In this document: one piece after another, positions 1-10,946 of the stretch | Layout: every line of letters starts with the position of its first letter | Numbering within the stretch: position 1 is the stretch's first letter | Source of the DNA: Ceratodon purpureus | Taxonomy: Eukaryota > Streptophyta > Bryopsida > Pseudoditrichales > Ditrichaceae | Length of the DNA: 64,000 nucleotides | Direction of reading: 5' to 3' | Assembly (NCBI GenBank): GCA_014871385.1 | Contig: CM026422.1 | Coordinates: 19,214,596 to 19,278,595, forward strand | The notes under the pieces: model-generated | Told to the model about the DNA's origin: nothing | The model's input: the letters and a program-made list of their open reading frames with translations, nothing else | The model's database searches: none | Made by a program: the position numbers and the translations under genes

Positions 1-530
<530 letters not shown>

Positions 531-1380
531 AGTTATATGTTGTTAACGAGCTTATATTCCTTGGAACATGAAGGAACATAAGAGATACTTTTGATCATGG
601 GTACTTCACTAAAAACCACAGAACACATATTATTCGTAAATGTGTATATTTATTTCTCTACATTAATATTATATCTATATCTGAAAAAAAAATTATATAA
701 TTATGTCAAATCAATCTAAATTTATTTTGCAATTTAGGAAAGTATGCTGATTAAGAATAAAATTGATATATATATATATACTTATATAGCAGTATATATA
801 TATATGTATCTATATATTTACATGTATAATTGTTCTTATCCACAATTCCATAAATACTTAGACATTTATATATATTAGCATATATAAATATATATATATA
901 TATATATAAATAATTTTATCTATAATTATATAATTATATAAATACTTATACTTAAATATGAGTATAAATACCTATACGTAAGTAGGGAATGAAAAGGCAT
1001 CCTATGATAGTTTTATTTCTTCAATTTTGTACCCGTAGATGATTTTTTTTTTAACGTATTCTAGTGTATTCATATCGCTTACGGATTTCATGGTACGTTC
1101 AATAAATTTTTTTAAGTTTATGGCAAGGCAAATACTATAAAGTAGTTATAAAATGAATTCATACTACAAAAAACCCTTCAATTTGTAGACTTTGTAAACA
1201 AATTTAATGTTTAAGGAATGGCTCGAAAGAATGACAATAAAAAGAAAAGGATAGAAGAGAAAATGGTTTGTATATTTGTATAACTAATTTTTGGTCACAA
1301 AAGAAGAAGTTTTGGTTACTGCTGTAGATATTGCTTTCCCGGAAATATAAATTCTGAATGCATTAAATTCTTTCCATACG
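531..1380. other. AT-rich non-coding stretch
   Basis: Short TA runs at about 765-810 and 885-910, and otherwise AT-rich sequence with frequent stops in all frames. No gene seen. It lies just upstream of the more GC-rich leader of locus A. Confidence 0.7.
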
Positions 1381-2240
1381 TGGCACCACCCGTATGGCTG
1401 GACTCGCTGCCCGCAGCCGCCATTTTGTTTTTTCCCACTGCCCTGCCCGACGTGTCGTGAACAGTCCACGACGTTGTTACATTTTTTTTACTCTCTCCGT
1501 GTATGTCGCCGACTCCCGAGACTGCCTCGCTCCTCCTTCCTGCGTCGGATTTCCAAGACTGCTTCGTACTGTCTCTCTCCACGCGAAGCTCAAGGTTGTT
1601 GTTCTGTCTGCGAAGTTGGAGGTGTGAAGATGTAGGGTTTTCAGCGAACAACATTGTGTTTTTAGGTTGTGTTTTAAGCAGTCTTGTTCTTCATTTGGGT
1701 TGGTGCTCATGGGTTTGTGGAGGCGAGCATGGAGCTGGAATTGTCGATAGTTTATCTAGGGAGGTTTTAGCTATTCTAGAAACCCTAGGTCAACATTATC
1801 TTTGGCGCCGGAGTATCCTTCGCTGAGGCTGTGGTTTGTGTTCACGCATCGACTGGTTTCGATAGAAATCGGAGAGTTTATGTGAGCGGCGCTGCATTTG
1901 AAGGTACGTTGTAGGGTGTAAATTGTCTTGTTTTCTGCTCCGAAGTACGTCCTCTTGTGCTATTATTGTTACTGCCTTATAATATCTGATTTCTAGGTAT
2001 TGTTGTTGCTCCGTTGTTTCTTTTGTTGCTCCGAAGTAACGTTTGATAGTCAGTGAAGTTGTTTCTGTAGTTCCGAAGTCTTGTAGAGTATGATACTGAG
2101 TTTCTCTATGTGGAAGAAATGATTCCTTTTGTTTAACGTTTGAGAGTCGCTATGTTTCCATTTTCGCGTCGTTGTTTGTGTTCTACGACGACCTAAACTG
2201 TCCCATTAATATATTCGGTCTCTTTCGTGTTTTGTGCAGA
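1380..2240 (+). other. Probable promoter and 5' leader of locus A
   Basis: Base composition shifts sharply from AT-rich to mixed/GC-rich at about 1,380, with pyrimidine-rich stretches (1,470-1,600) typical of plant leaders. A possible donor GTACGTT follows at about 1,902 and an acceptor TTGTGCAG at 2,232-2,239, suggesting a 5' leader exon and first intron. No long reading frame is convincing. This is inference from composition and splice-like signals. Confidence 0.3.
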
Positions 2241-3863
2241 TCTGTTTTCTTCATCGTGTAGCCACAAGTTGCGTGAAACCGTACTAGGCAGCCTTTTGAC
2301 AGACGAGGTAAGACTGACCTTGCTTGAATTCTGTCATCGTCATTGTGATGCACACAATTTGCTAGTTCTGTCTAAGTTTTACAGAACTTTACTGAATCTG
2401 ATTTGTTAGTTTGATTGAATATAGATCTAGTAAACCTTTGAATTAGATGATATTGAAATGGTAATGTATATGTGTTAGGGTATTGGTATAGGAGTGCCGA
2501 AGCGTAAACTTTTGGAAGGGAGGAACATAGCTTATTTCAACTCCGCACCCAAAATTACTGTTTTTGCAGTACTGGACCCTGGTACGCACATTTTCCTTTG
2601 TCTAAACAGATGTTGTTGTTAAATATTCTCTCTTCTAAGTGTTCCTCTAGGTCTCCAAAGGGAGTTCATGATGTGTTCTATATGTTTCATGTTTTAACAT
2701 TGTACTACTTACCAGTATTAGATATGTCTATGTTGTTGTAGATTCAGGAGCGATCGCTTATAGTTTTCTGAGAGTGCATATAATTTTTATCCAGATTTGT
2801 AGGGAGTTTCAATTATCAGGATGTTTTGCATCTAATAATTTCATATGTAGAGCTTCTTATCTGTACAATTGAATCCATAGTTCCCCAAAGCAGAATGCAA
2901 CCGAGTTCAAATTCTATCCAACTGTTGTATCAGTTTTGTCGTTTGCAGTTTATGGTATTTCTATATTTGTGTCTTTGTATCCTCTGTTTTCATTTTCTTT
3001 TGCATTTGACATACGTTGGAACTCACTTTGATATTAACTGGTATAGAGAAGTCTATAAATTTACAGGTTCATATGTTTCATATTGATGTGTAAGATATAA
3101 AGTACATTTAGCTCACAGTTACAAATTAATATAAATAAAAGTTTAGCTCACTGTGAGCTAAACTCTAACTAATTAGATGCAAATAAGCCAGAAAAGCGTT
3201 GAGAAGCAGTAAGTACAAGAGATATTTAGCTCACAGTGAGCTAAAGTCGTTAAAATTTTCAATAATGTATCTAGAGGGTTGCAGTATAATCCCGAGGCCA
3301 AGTATTATTTTGCTCACTGTGAGCTAAACCTCGATGCGATATAGCATAATTTAGCTCATAGTGAGCTAAATGATAGTAGCATTTGAAATTACTTCGTTCA
3401 AAAAATAATAACTTCTTGACAAATTAACACCTCTTTTGCTCACAGTGAGCTAAATTCTGCCAAATCAAATATCAATTTAGCTCACATTCAGCCAATTTGT
3501 CTATAAACTTAGTAACATACTACGTTTACTTCAAGCATTTGGACAAATTAAGATGTGGTTTGAAGAAAGAGGATCATCATGAAATTAGAATAAGGCTCTA
3601 ATTTAGCTCATTGTGAGCTAAATACATTAACTTTCAAGACAACAATAGCCATCTTTAAGCTGTTACATTATTGTAGATAAAATACACTTTAGCTCACTGT
3701 GAGCTAAATTATGTTTCGATTGAAGTCTAATAACCAGGGAACGTGCTGAAAGTGTCCCGTCGGATTCGAATCTAATTTACCTTTGTTTTCTGGATTCAGG
3801 TTCTGATTTTCATCTACAGTCACTCCAAATAATCTTCGAGTATCTTGCGGAAGATCCACAAAG
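2240..3863 (+). CDS. Upstream exons of locus A (unrecognised)
   Basis: Three exon candidates have good splice borders: 2,240-2,307 (acceptor TTGTGCAG, donor GAG/GTAAGA), 2,479-2,581 (acceptor GTGTTAG, donor CCTG/GTACGC) and 3,800-3,863 (acceptor GATTCAG, donor AAAG/GTAAAA). The last two join in phase and read VPKRKLLEGRNIAYF, then a few residues, then DPGSDFHLQSLQIIFEYL. No family is recognised. The third exon spliced straight to the next good acceptor (4,049) would give an immediate TGA, so either an exon is missed here or the main protein starts afresh at 4,050. The intron between exons two and three holds most of the palindrome copies. Confidence 0.4.
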
Positions 3864-4017
3864 GTAAAAGGTTTAGCTCACAGTGAACTAAATCAATTAG
3901 AATGTCAATGAAGAAATCGTGATATCAATAAGATGATTCTATAGTGTACTTAGACGATTGTGATCATAGCTTACTAGAAATTTAGAACCATTCCTATTTA
4001 GCTCACTGTGAGCTAAA
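3107..4017. repeat. Palindrome cluster in introns (locus A)
   Basis: Copies of one 21-bp palindrome: arm TTTAGCTCAC, central A or T, then the reverse-complement arm. Perfect copies are at 3,142-3,162, 3,225-3,245, 3,688-3,708 and 3,997-4,017. Copies with one mismatch lie at 3,308-3,328, 3,350-3,370, 3,434-3,454, 3,602-3,622 and 3,872-3,892. Half copies are at 3,107 and 3,476. Spacing is irregular (42 to about 180 bp) and the DNA between copies is not repeated, so this is neither a tandem satellite nor a CRISPR array. Confidence 0.95.
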
Positions 4018-4049
4018 TAATTTAACTGAGTTCATTATGTTCATTGCAG

Positions 4050-5492
4050 ATGACGAATACACCTAAAGTTCTCATGCCGGACGGGTATGATATGAGTCAC
4101 CTCGAGCCCTTCATCGAGCCATTCATAAATCCGGATCCTGATGAGCCGTTTTTTGAAGCCTCACTTGAACACTCCTACGGATCGCTTTGGAAGTTCAAAG
4201 ACCTTGTCGAAGGTTGGTCTATTGCTGTCTCAAGGTACCAGAAGTTTGTGCGGATACTACACAAGGAGAAGAATTCGCCTCGGTATCTAGATCTATGTGT
4301 CGTCGAGAGAGTAAAGGTAATTGAGGAGCATCACGGGAGTTACATTGTCGTGGTTGTTGGGGCCGTTGATATAGAGTCTGAGTGTGACCTTACACACGTC
4401 CACTCCCTGGTCATCGAAGTCGGGAAGCAGAAGATAACCTTTGATCCAGAGCCATTGATTGAGAGCTTGATAGGAACCTCGGGCGAAACCTTGATGGACG
4501 AAATTCAGAAGGTGTCGTGGAAGACTGCTGATGGTGGCCCACTGAAAGCAGTTGCACTTGGGCGAAGACTGTCACGGGTTTTCCTAACGCTTACCCACTT
4601 CATCACAGACTCAGTTGTAGCGAAGGCACCACCCGTGCCGTTACAGAGTGCACCTGTTGTCTCTACCCGCGACGACTCTGCTACACCATCCCGGGGGAGT
4701 GTTCAACAACGAACTTCCTCAGCAGTTCCCACTCCTGCAAAATCCAGGGCTTCAAAGCGCCCGAGAGTAGAAGCAGATGAAGACGGTCCTTCCAAGAAGA
4801 AAAAGAAGCAAACAACAAAGGCGGGGAGTTCCGGATCAGTGCTTACGCAAACAGAGGAGACGAAGAAGACAAAGAAGAAGGATAAGGAAATCCCAGATTA
4901 CGAGAAGTTTACGGAGATTCAGAAGACCTTCTGGGATGACTGTACCGAGGCCTACGTATTCAATATGAATACAACATTCCCAGTGAATGTAAAGCAGTGC
5001 CACATTGCAAAAGATGAATATATCATCAGAAACTTAGAGAGAGATATAGTAAAGTCCGTGAAGGAAGAGCTCGTACACATGGGTGACATTAATCAAAGGC
5101 AGAAAGTTTGCCTCATGCCAGTGCAAGACAATATGGAGCTACTGCCAGAGAAGCCAACGTCGTGGGATCAGATCAAGGACGGGAAGTTCATGATAATAAA
5201 CGGACAACATAGTATTGTTGCATCGCAGGAGCTCCAAATCGAAGGATGTGGAGAAAAACGAAAGAAAGAACTCGAAACTTGGGATGCATACATTGTGTGG
5301 TCGAAGGATCCTCTTATTCTTGTCAGAATATCAGAATTTTACAATATGTGTAACCATCTCAACCATGCTCAACCTACGTGGGGGACCAATATCTTAAGCG
5401 CCCGTAATGTCTGGATCAGCCAGGGGAGACCAACGAATATAAAGGATGGTACGAGAAACAATGACGCAGTTTACAATGTAAAGAAATTTCAG
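4050..5492 (+). CDS. Locus A exon: N-terminal region and ParB-like domain
   Basis: This exon encodes 481 codons. Residues about 200-290 are Ser/Thr/Lys-rich with KKKKK and KKTKKKDKE clusters (likely nuclear localisation). The last 170 residues resemble a ParB/sulfiredoxin fold: a strand-helix segment EYIIRNLERDIVKSVKEEL, a strand KVCLMPVQ, then FMIINGQHSIVASQEL, which occupies the place of the ParB signature (hydrophobics-G-x-H-R-x-x-A). The Arg of GxHR is Ser here. The element B homologue keeps [11 protein letters not shown] at the same place. The preferred donor is CAG/GTAGTC at 5,493; an alternative AAT/GTATAT lies about 33 bp downstream. Confidence 0.6.
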
Positions 5493-8400
5493 GTAGTCTA
5501 CTCACCCATAGAAGGATACAAAAATGTATATGTCGTGAGTTTAGCTCACAGTGAGCTAAATTCACATCTTCTGTTCTCTCACCGTGAACAAATCCTGACT
5601 GTAGTGCATCAATTTCTGCTACATCAAACTCAATAACACTGGAAATTAAACGTTACTCTCTTAAACATTTTTCTAGTATTCATTATCATTTAGTTTATAT
5701 TTACCTTACTAATACAGTGTTAGTCCCATTGTTTATGACGTATTTGCAATCTTCGCTTTGATCTATGTGTGCTGAAATCCATAAGTAATAACATCTTTCA
5801 ACGACCTGTTTTTCTCCAGAAATTTCTCGAGCTTCTGATCAAACGGTTTCAAAACATCGACCCCAATAAAGACGGTAAGAGTGTACAAGGGCCAGCGGAT
5901 GTGAAGAACGAGATGGTGATTATCACCGCAGCCGAGGATCATTTCATGTTGTGGAGGGAATTTATAACAAAGCATAGCACTGGTGAACTGATTGACCCAG
6001 AGACTTGCGAGCGCTTCAATCAGAAGAAGGGGTTTAAGGGTGGTAAAGCATTCCAGCTTCAGCGTAGCTTCTTTCGCGGGATGGGTTTCATGACAGAAGA
6101 AGAAACGAAGGCATTGGTTCGACATCTGTTGATGCTTACCAAGAATTGGAAGTTTAGGTACCCTAAAGTTTCTGTGCACAAGACACGTGGTACAGTGTTA
6201 CCGCATCACTACTCTTCTGGGGATTGGATGGCGAGGAAGAAGCGTAAAAGGATATGCATCCAAGAGCTTCACGATGTGAAGCCCAGTCTTGGGCTCTGCA
6301 ATCCTGACTATACAATTAACAAGAAGAAGTGGCACGACTGGAAAGCCAAGCACGGTGTTTCGAATGCGACTTTTAATATCCTCCTAGATCGGCCTGACAA
6401 GGGATTCTACGGATTTCGTGCCGAGAAGAAGGGTATGTTCAAGAGGGCCCGGAATTTGACGGAGCGGTGGCCAGAAGTTTTCCCATTCTTTTCCAGATTC
6501 TTGGAGGTGAAAGGAAATTTTGTGCCTCCAACCGGTCGAATCCGAACTCGGCTCTTCAACGCTGTGAAGATGGAGTTCGGAGTACAGTGGACCTATGACA
6601 GCATCCCTCACCTAAGCCTAGCTTTGTTAGATTTTCGTGACACCCCAGGTCATTCAACGAAAGACGACACGGTGGACAATCCTTTCTTTAAGGCATTCCT
6701 GAAGAAGCTAATGGCGGTGAAGGGGCCTTCGATCTCGGACCCGGAAGTGTGGGTTTGGATTTCTGCTACGCAGAAACGAAATGCTCAAGCGATCGCGTAC
6801 GCAGAGAAGCACATGAAAGGGTATTCAGTACTTCCTTCCAGGTACATACCTGCTAAGAATGAACGCCTCAACGACCACACCACCCGAAACTCTGGCAAGG
6901 ACGAACTGTACTTGGTGTTCTTGTTGCGTGCTGGTGGTAAACATGACAAGAAAAAGGTGAAGGCGTCTTATACAGCTCCAAATACGAACTACTATACAGT
7001 ATATGGGCTGTACAAGGAAGCTCATCTACGGCTCAACGCTCGGGAATTGCGAATGGAGTTCTACCTGGAGTTACTGAATACGTTTTGTTTGCCGGGTGAG
7101 AACTTCTGGGGGGTCTTCAGTGGAACCAAGTGCATGTTGGCAGCTCGGGTAAGCTTCTTTCTCCTTGATTTTAGAAATGTTTTTGCTCTGATTGGGATGT
7201 GTTTGGCTTTTCTTATATTGTTCAACGTGAGCTTAATCGAGTATGCTTCGCGTAGGTTATTCAGTTTCTGTCACAACTGACTAAGTATTCTCTAAACAGT
7301 TTAGCTCACAGTGAGCTAAACGTGATAAATAGATTATTGAAATTAATATTACATTGTTCTACTACACGCTGATACATAATATTAGGTACCATTTTATTGT
7401 ATGGTGGTGATGTGCGTTTCTATCTAATAAATATATTATCTCGACAGTGAGCTAATTCATAAAAGCACTAAGAGTTGTTGGCATCTCAGTAAATCATTCG
7501 ATGAACTGAGATCTTGCTTAACCATTTAGCTCATAATGAGCTAAATGTTTTATCCTAATCTTTAATGTTATTTTTAATTGCTTAGACTACTAGACTAGAA
7601 CGATTTCCTTCTGTTCAAATATTTGCGGATTTACAATATGAGGCAGCGTCAGTTGTTTTTTGGCGGTTTAGTTTCTTAGCACTTCGAGTGGATTGTAAAA
7701 CAGATGTGTAGCTCCTCAGTATGATACCTCTTTATTTAGCTCATTGTGAGCTAAGTCGGCCGGATTTGAAGTTTACTAACAGTGTTAAGACATATGTATG
7801 TGTTTCAGATATATGGTATGTTCTACTATGGAATCATTGACCACAACTTTGATGAGTGTTACAAGGATATGTCAAAGCTTGTACCATCCCTGGATATCAA
7901 TGATTTCGTCCACGAGAACTCTGTCTATGATTCAAAAGAGACACATCCGGCACTAGAGAGGCAACAGTTCCTTGAGAGCGACGAGTTTGATCGTCCAGTT
8001 GGTTTAGACTTGTCCACCGACGACGAAGACGAGGAGTCACCTGATGACATCGATGACAATGCTGATGCTGCTGAGGACCTTCGTGAAGACATAGGAGCTG
8101 GCTTTGATGAAGAAGATGCACCGCCCCCTAGCCCACGGACAGAGCCTCGGCAACTGCTATTAGCTCACAGTGAGCTAAACATGGGTGCACCGCGGGCTCG
8201 AGGCTCTTGCCCTCTACCTGAATCTCGCTTTAGAAGTCAGAGTTCTAGATTGGGTCGACGGTTAGTGAGGAAGTTCAATATTGAGCAAGACCTCCAAGCT
8301 GATCTCGTAGGATCATCATCTAGGAGGAGGACCGAAGCGGAGGAGGAAGACTCCAGGGATAATGAAGAACAGATGGAAGAAACAGTTGTCGTGCAACTCA

Positions 8401-10601
8401 AAGACGGGGTTTTTATGGGGGTTCCCTTAGTGCCACTAAGCGACTCCGAAGACGATGATGAAGATGTGCCCTCTCCCAGTGCCAATTGCCAGGGCGAATC
8501 GTCGAGACCGGTTATTCCTACTGTCGCTGTGCGTCTCGAATCGGTTCCAGAGGATGAGGATGAGGTATTTAACGCCGCGGGTAAGGCTCCACATCCTGAA
8601 GAACCAATCGTCAAGAAAGAGATCGATTGGTTTGATTGGAACATGAAGCGGAAAAAGCAGAAAAAGGAAAAGAGTGAGAGAGAAGCGGAGGCCACTCGGA
8701 TTCTGGTGGAGGAGGCTCGGTTGGCTAAGGAGAGGGCAGAGACTCAACTCATGGAACAGCAGGAGAGAGACAAGCAACGCGACAAGGAGATTGCTGACAT
8801 GAAAGCCATGCTCGCTCTTATGGTTGCTCACAACTCTGGTTCCATCTCTGCTCCAGCCTTGGAGCCTAGTCCGAGTATCGACCAGCCGTTTTTAGCTCAC
8901 AGTGAGCAAACTAACCTGGATGTACCGGGGAGTGTAAACTCCGACAGCGCTAGGGCTGTAAATCCTCCCCCTTTAGAATTACTTGTGATTTCCCCTGATT
9001 TGGCTGAAACAGCCTCGGAGGAAGATTTGCAACCGCCGGTTCCTAAGACCACCTGCAAGCCAGACACCCCGGTGCCTCAGACGCCGGATGAGGATGATGA
9101 CATGGATAGGAATGTTGGTGGTGACCGAACCTCGATGGAGGTTGTTAAAAACAGTTCTAATGTGTCTGAGCAGGGGCAGGGTATCTCAGTGAACACGGAG
9201 AGCTTGAAGGAAGGGCCTTCAGATTGTCACTTGGATACAAATGCACCTACAGATGGCGAAGACGAGGAGTTGTTAGATTATGAGAACTCCCCGGAGATAT
9301 CACTGTCGCTCCCAGATGCTTTGCCCATTGTCTTGGAGGGCCAGAAGGGTGCAGACGGTCATGAGGTATGCGGTTCTGGGATTTACGTGAATCTTAACCT
9401 CTAAGTGTTAGGGCTGCATTGTTATTTGCTTAAACAGTTTACCTTATCTGAATGATAAGTGATTGTACAAACAATTTGAAGTGTGACACCATTTATAAAG
9501 CTTAAAACTCCTCATCCGGGTTTCCATTTCAGCCTAATACAAATATTGTATTCACAGTAGATATTGATTCACATTAGATATGTTATGACTTTTACAAGAT
9601 CTTGACTTGTTTAAATTGTTGTTCTGAATGGATGGTCAGCTAGAAGCAACTGACTATGTTCATCGCCCGGTTGCTGTTAAATCTCTGGTTAGCGAGGTGG
9701 AATTGCGTTCAAATTGTTCAAATCAGAAATTCAAATTGTCCTCGCCTTTTCGTGCTTCTGCATTTCATCAGGTAACGGTTTTTGTCTTGTTTCATTGCTT
9801 TTCCAGGCTGAAGCGTCTACAAAGGTCTCACGAGGTCTTAAGGGTGTAGCTCCCAAGAAGTGGCTGAACGTTGTATTGGACATTAATGGAATTCTAAGTA
9901 AATGCATCGACAGGCGGAGTGGATTGAAGGACTTAGTGACGAACCACGTTAACCTAGGAGTTCTAAGCCCAACATTCCCCACTCTTATAGGTCCTAAAGC
10001 TGTGTATGTTCGGCCGGGATTTACAGATTTTATATCATTCGTGAACAGTTTCGCTCATATCGTCGTGTGGAGTTCAATGAAGTTCACGACGGCCATGGAT
10101 GTTGTGAATTACCTGTTCAATGGCTTGCCAATGCCTTCGCTTATACTTAGTCAAGAAGATTGCGACCGTATTGAAACATCTCGTCGTACTATCTTGAAGT
10201 ACCCGGACGGAGACAAGCCGATTTTTCTCAAAACTTTGTCAAGGGCCCTTTTCGAGAAGAGTTCCACCTACAGCAGTGCAAACACAATCCTGATTGATGA
10301 TAGTCCAGAGAAGAGTATATGTAACAACACTGGAAATGCGGTTTTCTTAAAATCATGGGTTGAGAAAGATGCGGATGATTGCGTTCTTATGTCAGTATTG
10401 GCCCCATGGTTGTCAACGTTGGACAGGAATGCGGGAAATGGGAAACTAGTAGAGTACGTTGATGCAAATAGAATCGGAGTCCCTCCTCTGTCCCAAGACG
10501 ATCCACTATTTCATCACATTTTAGAAGGGATGGCGCTTTCAACACGGAATATGGGTGTCAGATTTAATGTTTGCGGCGTTGGCAAACATAAGGCTTTTTA
10601 A
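4050..10601 (+). CDS. ParB-like / DNA methyltransferase-like / FCP1-like fusion protein (locus A)
   Basis: Four large exons (4,050-5,492; 5,820-7,148; 7,809-9,365; 9,807-10,601) all join in phase 0 with GT-AG borders and give about 1,707 residues. Order: N-terminal region with a Lys-rich nuclear-localisation-like stretch, ParB/sulfiredoxin-like domain, methyltransferase-like domain, long acidic linker, FCP1/SCP HAD phosphatase-like domain. ParB plus N4/N6 methyltransferase fusions are known in phages and bacteria; a eukaryotic intron-bearing version with a CTD-phosphatase-like tail is unusual. A homologue lacking the phosphatase lies in the transposon at 46-61 kb and a decayed piece at 16.8-17.4 kb. 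I infer a nuclear DNA-binding or DNA-modifying protein, either transposon cargo or a host copy. The start is taken at the ATG right after the acceptor at 4,049; upstream exons may add residues. Confidence 0.7.
5540..5560. repeat. Palindrome copy in intron
   Basis: A perfect copy of the TTTAGCTCAC-W-arm palindrome inside the intron 5,493-5,819 of the ParB-methyltransferase gene. Confidence 0.95.
5820..7148 (+). CDS. Locus A exon: methyltransferase-like domain
   Basis: 443 codons between acceptor TTTCTCCAG and donor CGG/GTAAGC. The order fits a permuted (beta-class) N4-cytosine/N6-adenine methyltransferase: a motif-IV-like strand FNILLDRPDKGFYG near 6,370-6,410, and near the exon end MEFYLELLNTFCLPGENFWG then VFSGTKCMLAAR, which matches the PGD-V-D-x-F-x-G-x-G...AA pattern of motif I. 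Motif I continues across the intron into the next exon (YYGIIDHNFDECYKDM matches the GR-x-x-x-GxExD part). Motif IV reads DRPD instead of the usual (D/N/S)PP(Y/F/W), so catalysis is doubtful. Confidence 0.6.
7300..7755. repeat. Palindrome cluster in intron between methyltransferase exons
   Basis: Copies at 7,300-7,320 (perfect), 7,525-7,545 (two central mismatches) and 7,735-7,755 (two mismatches), plus a decayed copy near 7,440-7,455, all within the intron 7,149-7,808 that splits methyltransferase motif I. Confidence 0.9.
7809..9365 (+). CDS. Locus A exon: end of methyltransferase motif I and acidic coiled linker
   Basis: 519 codons from acceptor TGTTTCAG to donor GAG/GTATGC. The first 20 residues complete motif I. 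The rest is low-complexity: Asp/Glu blocks (DDEDEESPDD, DEEDAPP), Pro/Ser stretches, and a Lys/Glu-rich likely coiled coil near residues 275-350. Two palindrome copies lie inside the exon and are translated in frame as LAHSEL and LAHSEQ. Length is probably unconstrained here. The reading frame would otherwise run on to a stop at 9,404, giving an alternative short C-terminus if the intron is retained. Confidence 0.6.
8159..8179. repeat. Palindrome copy inside coding exon (LAHSEL)
   Basis: The palindrome with one outer mismatch lies inside the acidic-linker exon. It is 21 bp, an exact seven codons, and sits in the one frame of the three that has no stop, giving LAHSEL. Confidence 0.9.
8891..8911. 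repeat. Palindrome copy inside coding exon (LAHSEQ)
   Basis: A second exonic copy in the same frame as the one at 8,159. Two mismatches in the right arm give LAHSEQ. Confidence 0.85.
9807..10601 (+). CDS. Locus A exon: FCP1/SCP-type HAD phosphatase-like domain
   Basis: 264 codons plus stop, spliced in phase 0 after GAG at 9,365. Hallmarks of the NIF/FCP1 family are visible: WLNVVLDINGIL (HAD motif I, normally DxDx(T/V)), YVRPGFTDFISFVNSF, HIVVWSSMKFTTAMDVV (motif II region), and NTILIDDSPEKS followed by NAVFLKSW (motif IV). This family dephosphorylates Ser in the RNA polymerase II CTD. The second Asp of motif I is Asn here, so true phosphatase activity is uncertain. It could be a separate gene, but the in-phase splice to the methyltransferase exon supports a fusion. 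Confidence 0.75.
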   Translation, partial: AEASTKVSRGLKGVAPKKWLNVVLDINGILSKCIDRRSGLKDLVTNHVNLGVLSPTFPTLIGPKAVYVRPGFTDFISFVNSFAHIVVWSSMKFTTAMDVVNYLFNGLPMPSLILSQEDCDRIETSRRTILKYPDGDKPIFLKTLSRALFEKSSTYSSANTILIDDSPEKSICNNTGNAVFLKSWVEKDADDCVLMSVLAPWLSTLDRNAGNGKLVEYVDANRIGVPPLSQDDPLFHHILEGMALSTRNMGVRFNVCGVGKHKAF

Positions 10602-10622
10602 ACATTATTTAGGGCAAACTGA

Positions 10623-10775
10623 ACTTGCTCACTGTGAGCTAAACTGTTGACTATTTTGTAAATGTTTTCGTAATTGTCTTTCTACAGAGAACATGGGTTT
10701 CAGAATTCAATGTTTGTGGTGTCGGCAAACATAGGGCTTTTTAGGACGGACTAAATTGGCTCACAGTGAGCTAAA
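10623..10775. repeat. Duplicated 3' end with two palindrome copies
   Basis: Palindrome copies at 10,623-10,643 and 10,755-10,775 (each with changes in the left arm). Each is followed by the same AACTGTTGACTATTTTG stretch. They belong to a tandem duplication of about 130 bp that also copies the last codons of the phosphatase-like exon. Confidence 0.9.
10688..10744 (+). CDS. Candidate alternative terminal exon (duplicate)
   Basis: After acceptor TTTCTACAG, an 18-codon frame FNVCGVGKHRAF-stop repeats the end of the preceding exon (FNVCGVGKHKAF-stop). It looks like a tandem copy of the terminal exon that could serve as an alternative C-terminus. Confidence 0.35.
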   Translation, partial: RTWVSEFNVCGVGKHRAF

Positions 10776-10946
10776 CTGTTGACTATTTTGAACATGTTTT
10801 TCTAAATGTATTTCTTAAACTTGCTTAAATGTTTTTCTAAATGTATTTTTGAACTGTTTACCACCTGAGTTGCCATTTATATTGATTGTCATTTCCGATC
10901 TTTTATCTAATGGATCCAATTGCTTTTTTTGGTATCATTTCTCCAG

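Noticed and set aside
3107-4017. CRISPR-like array from regularly recurring palindromes
   Set aside because: Spacing is irregular, copies continue in exons and far introns, and the genome is eukaryotic with no cas genes.
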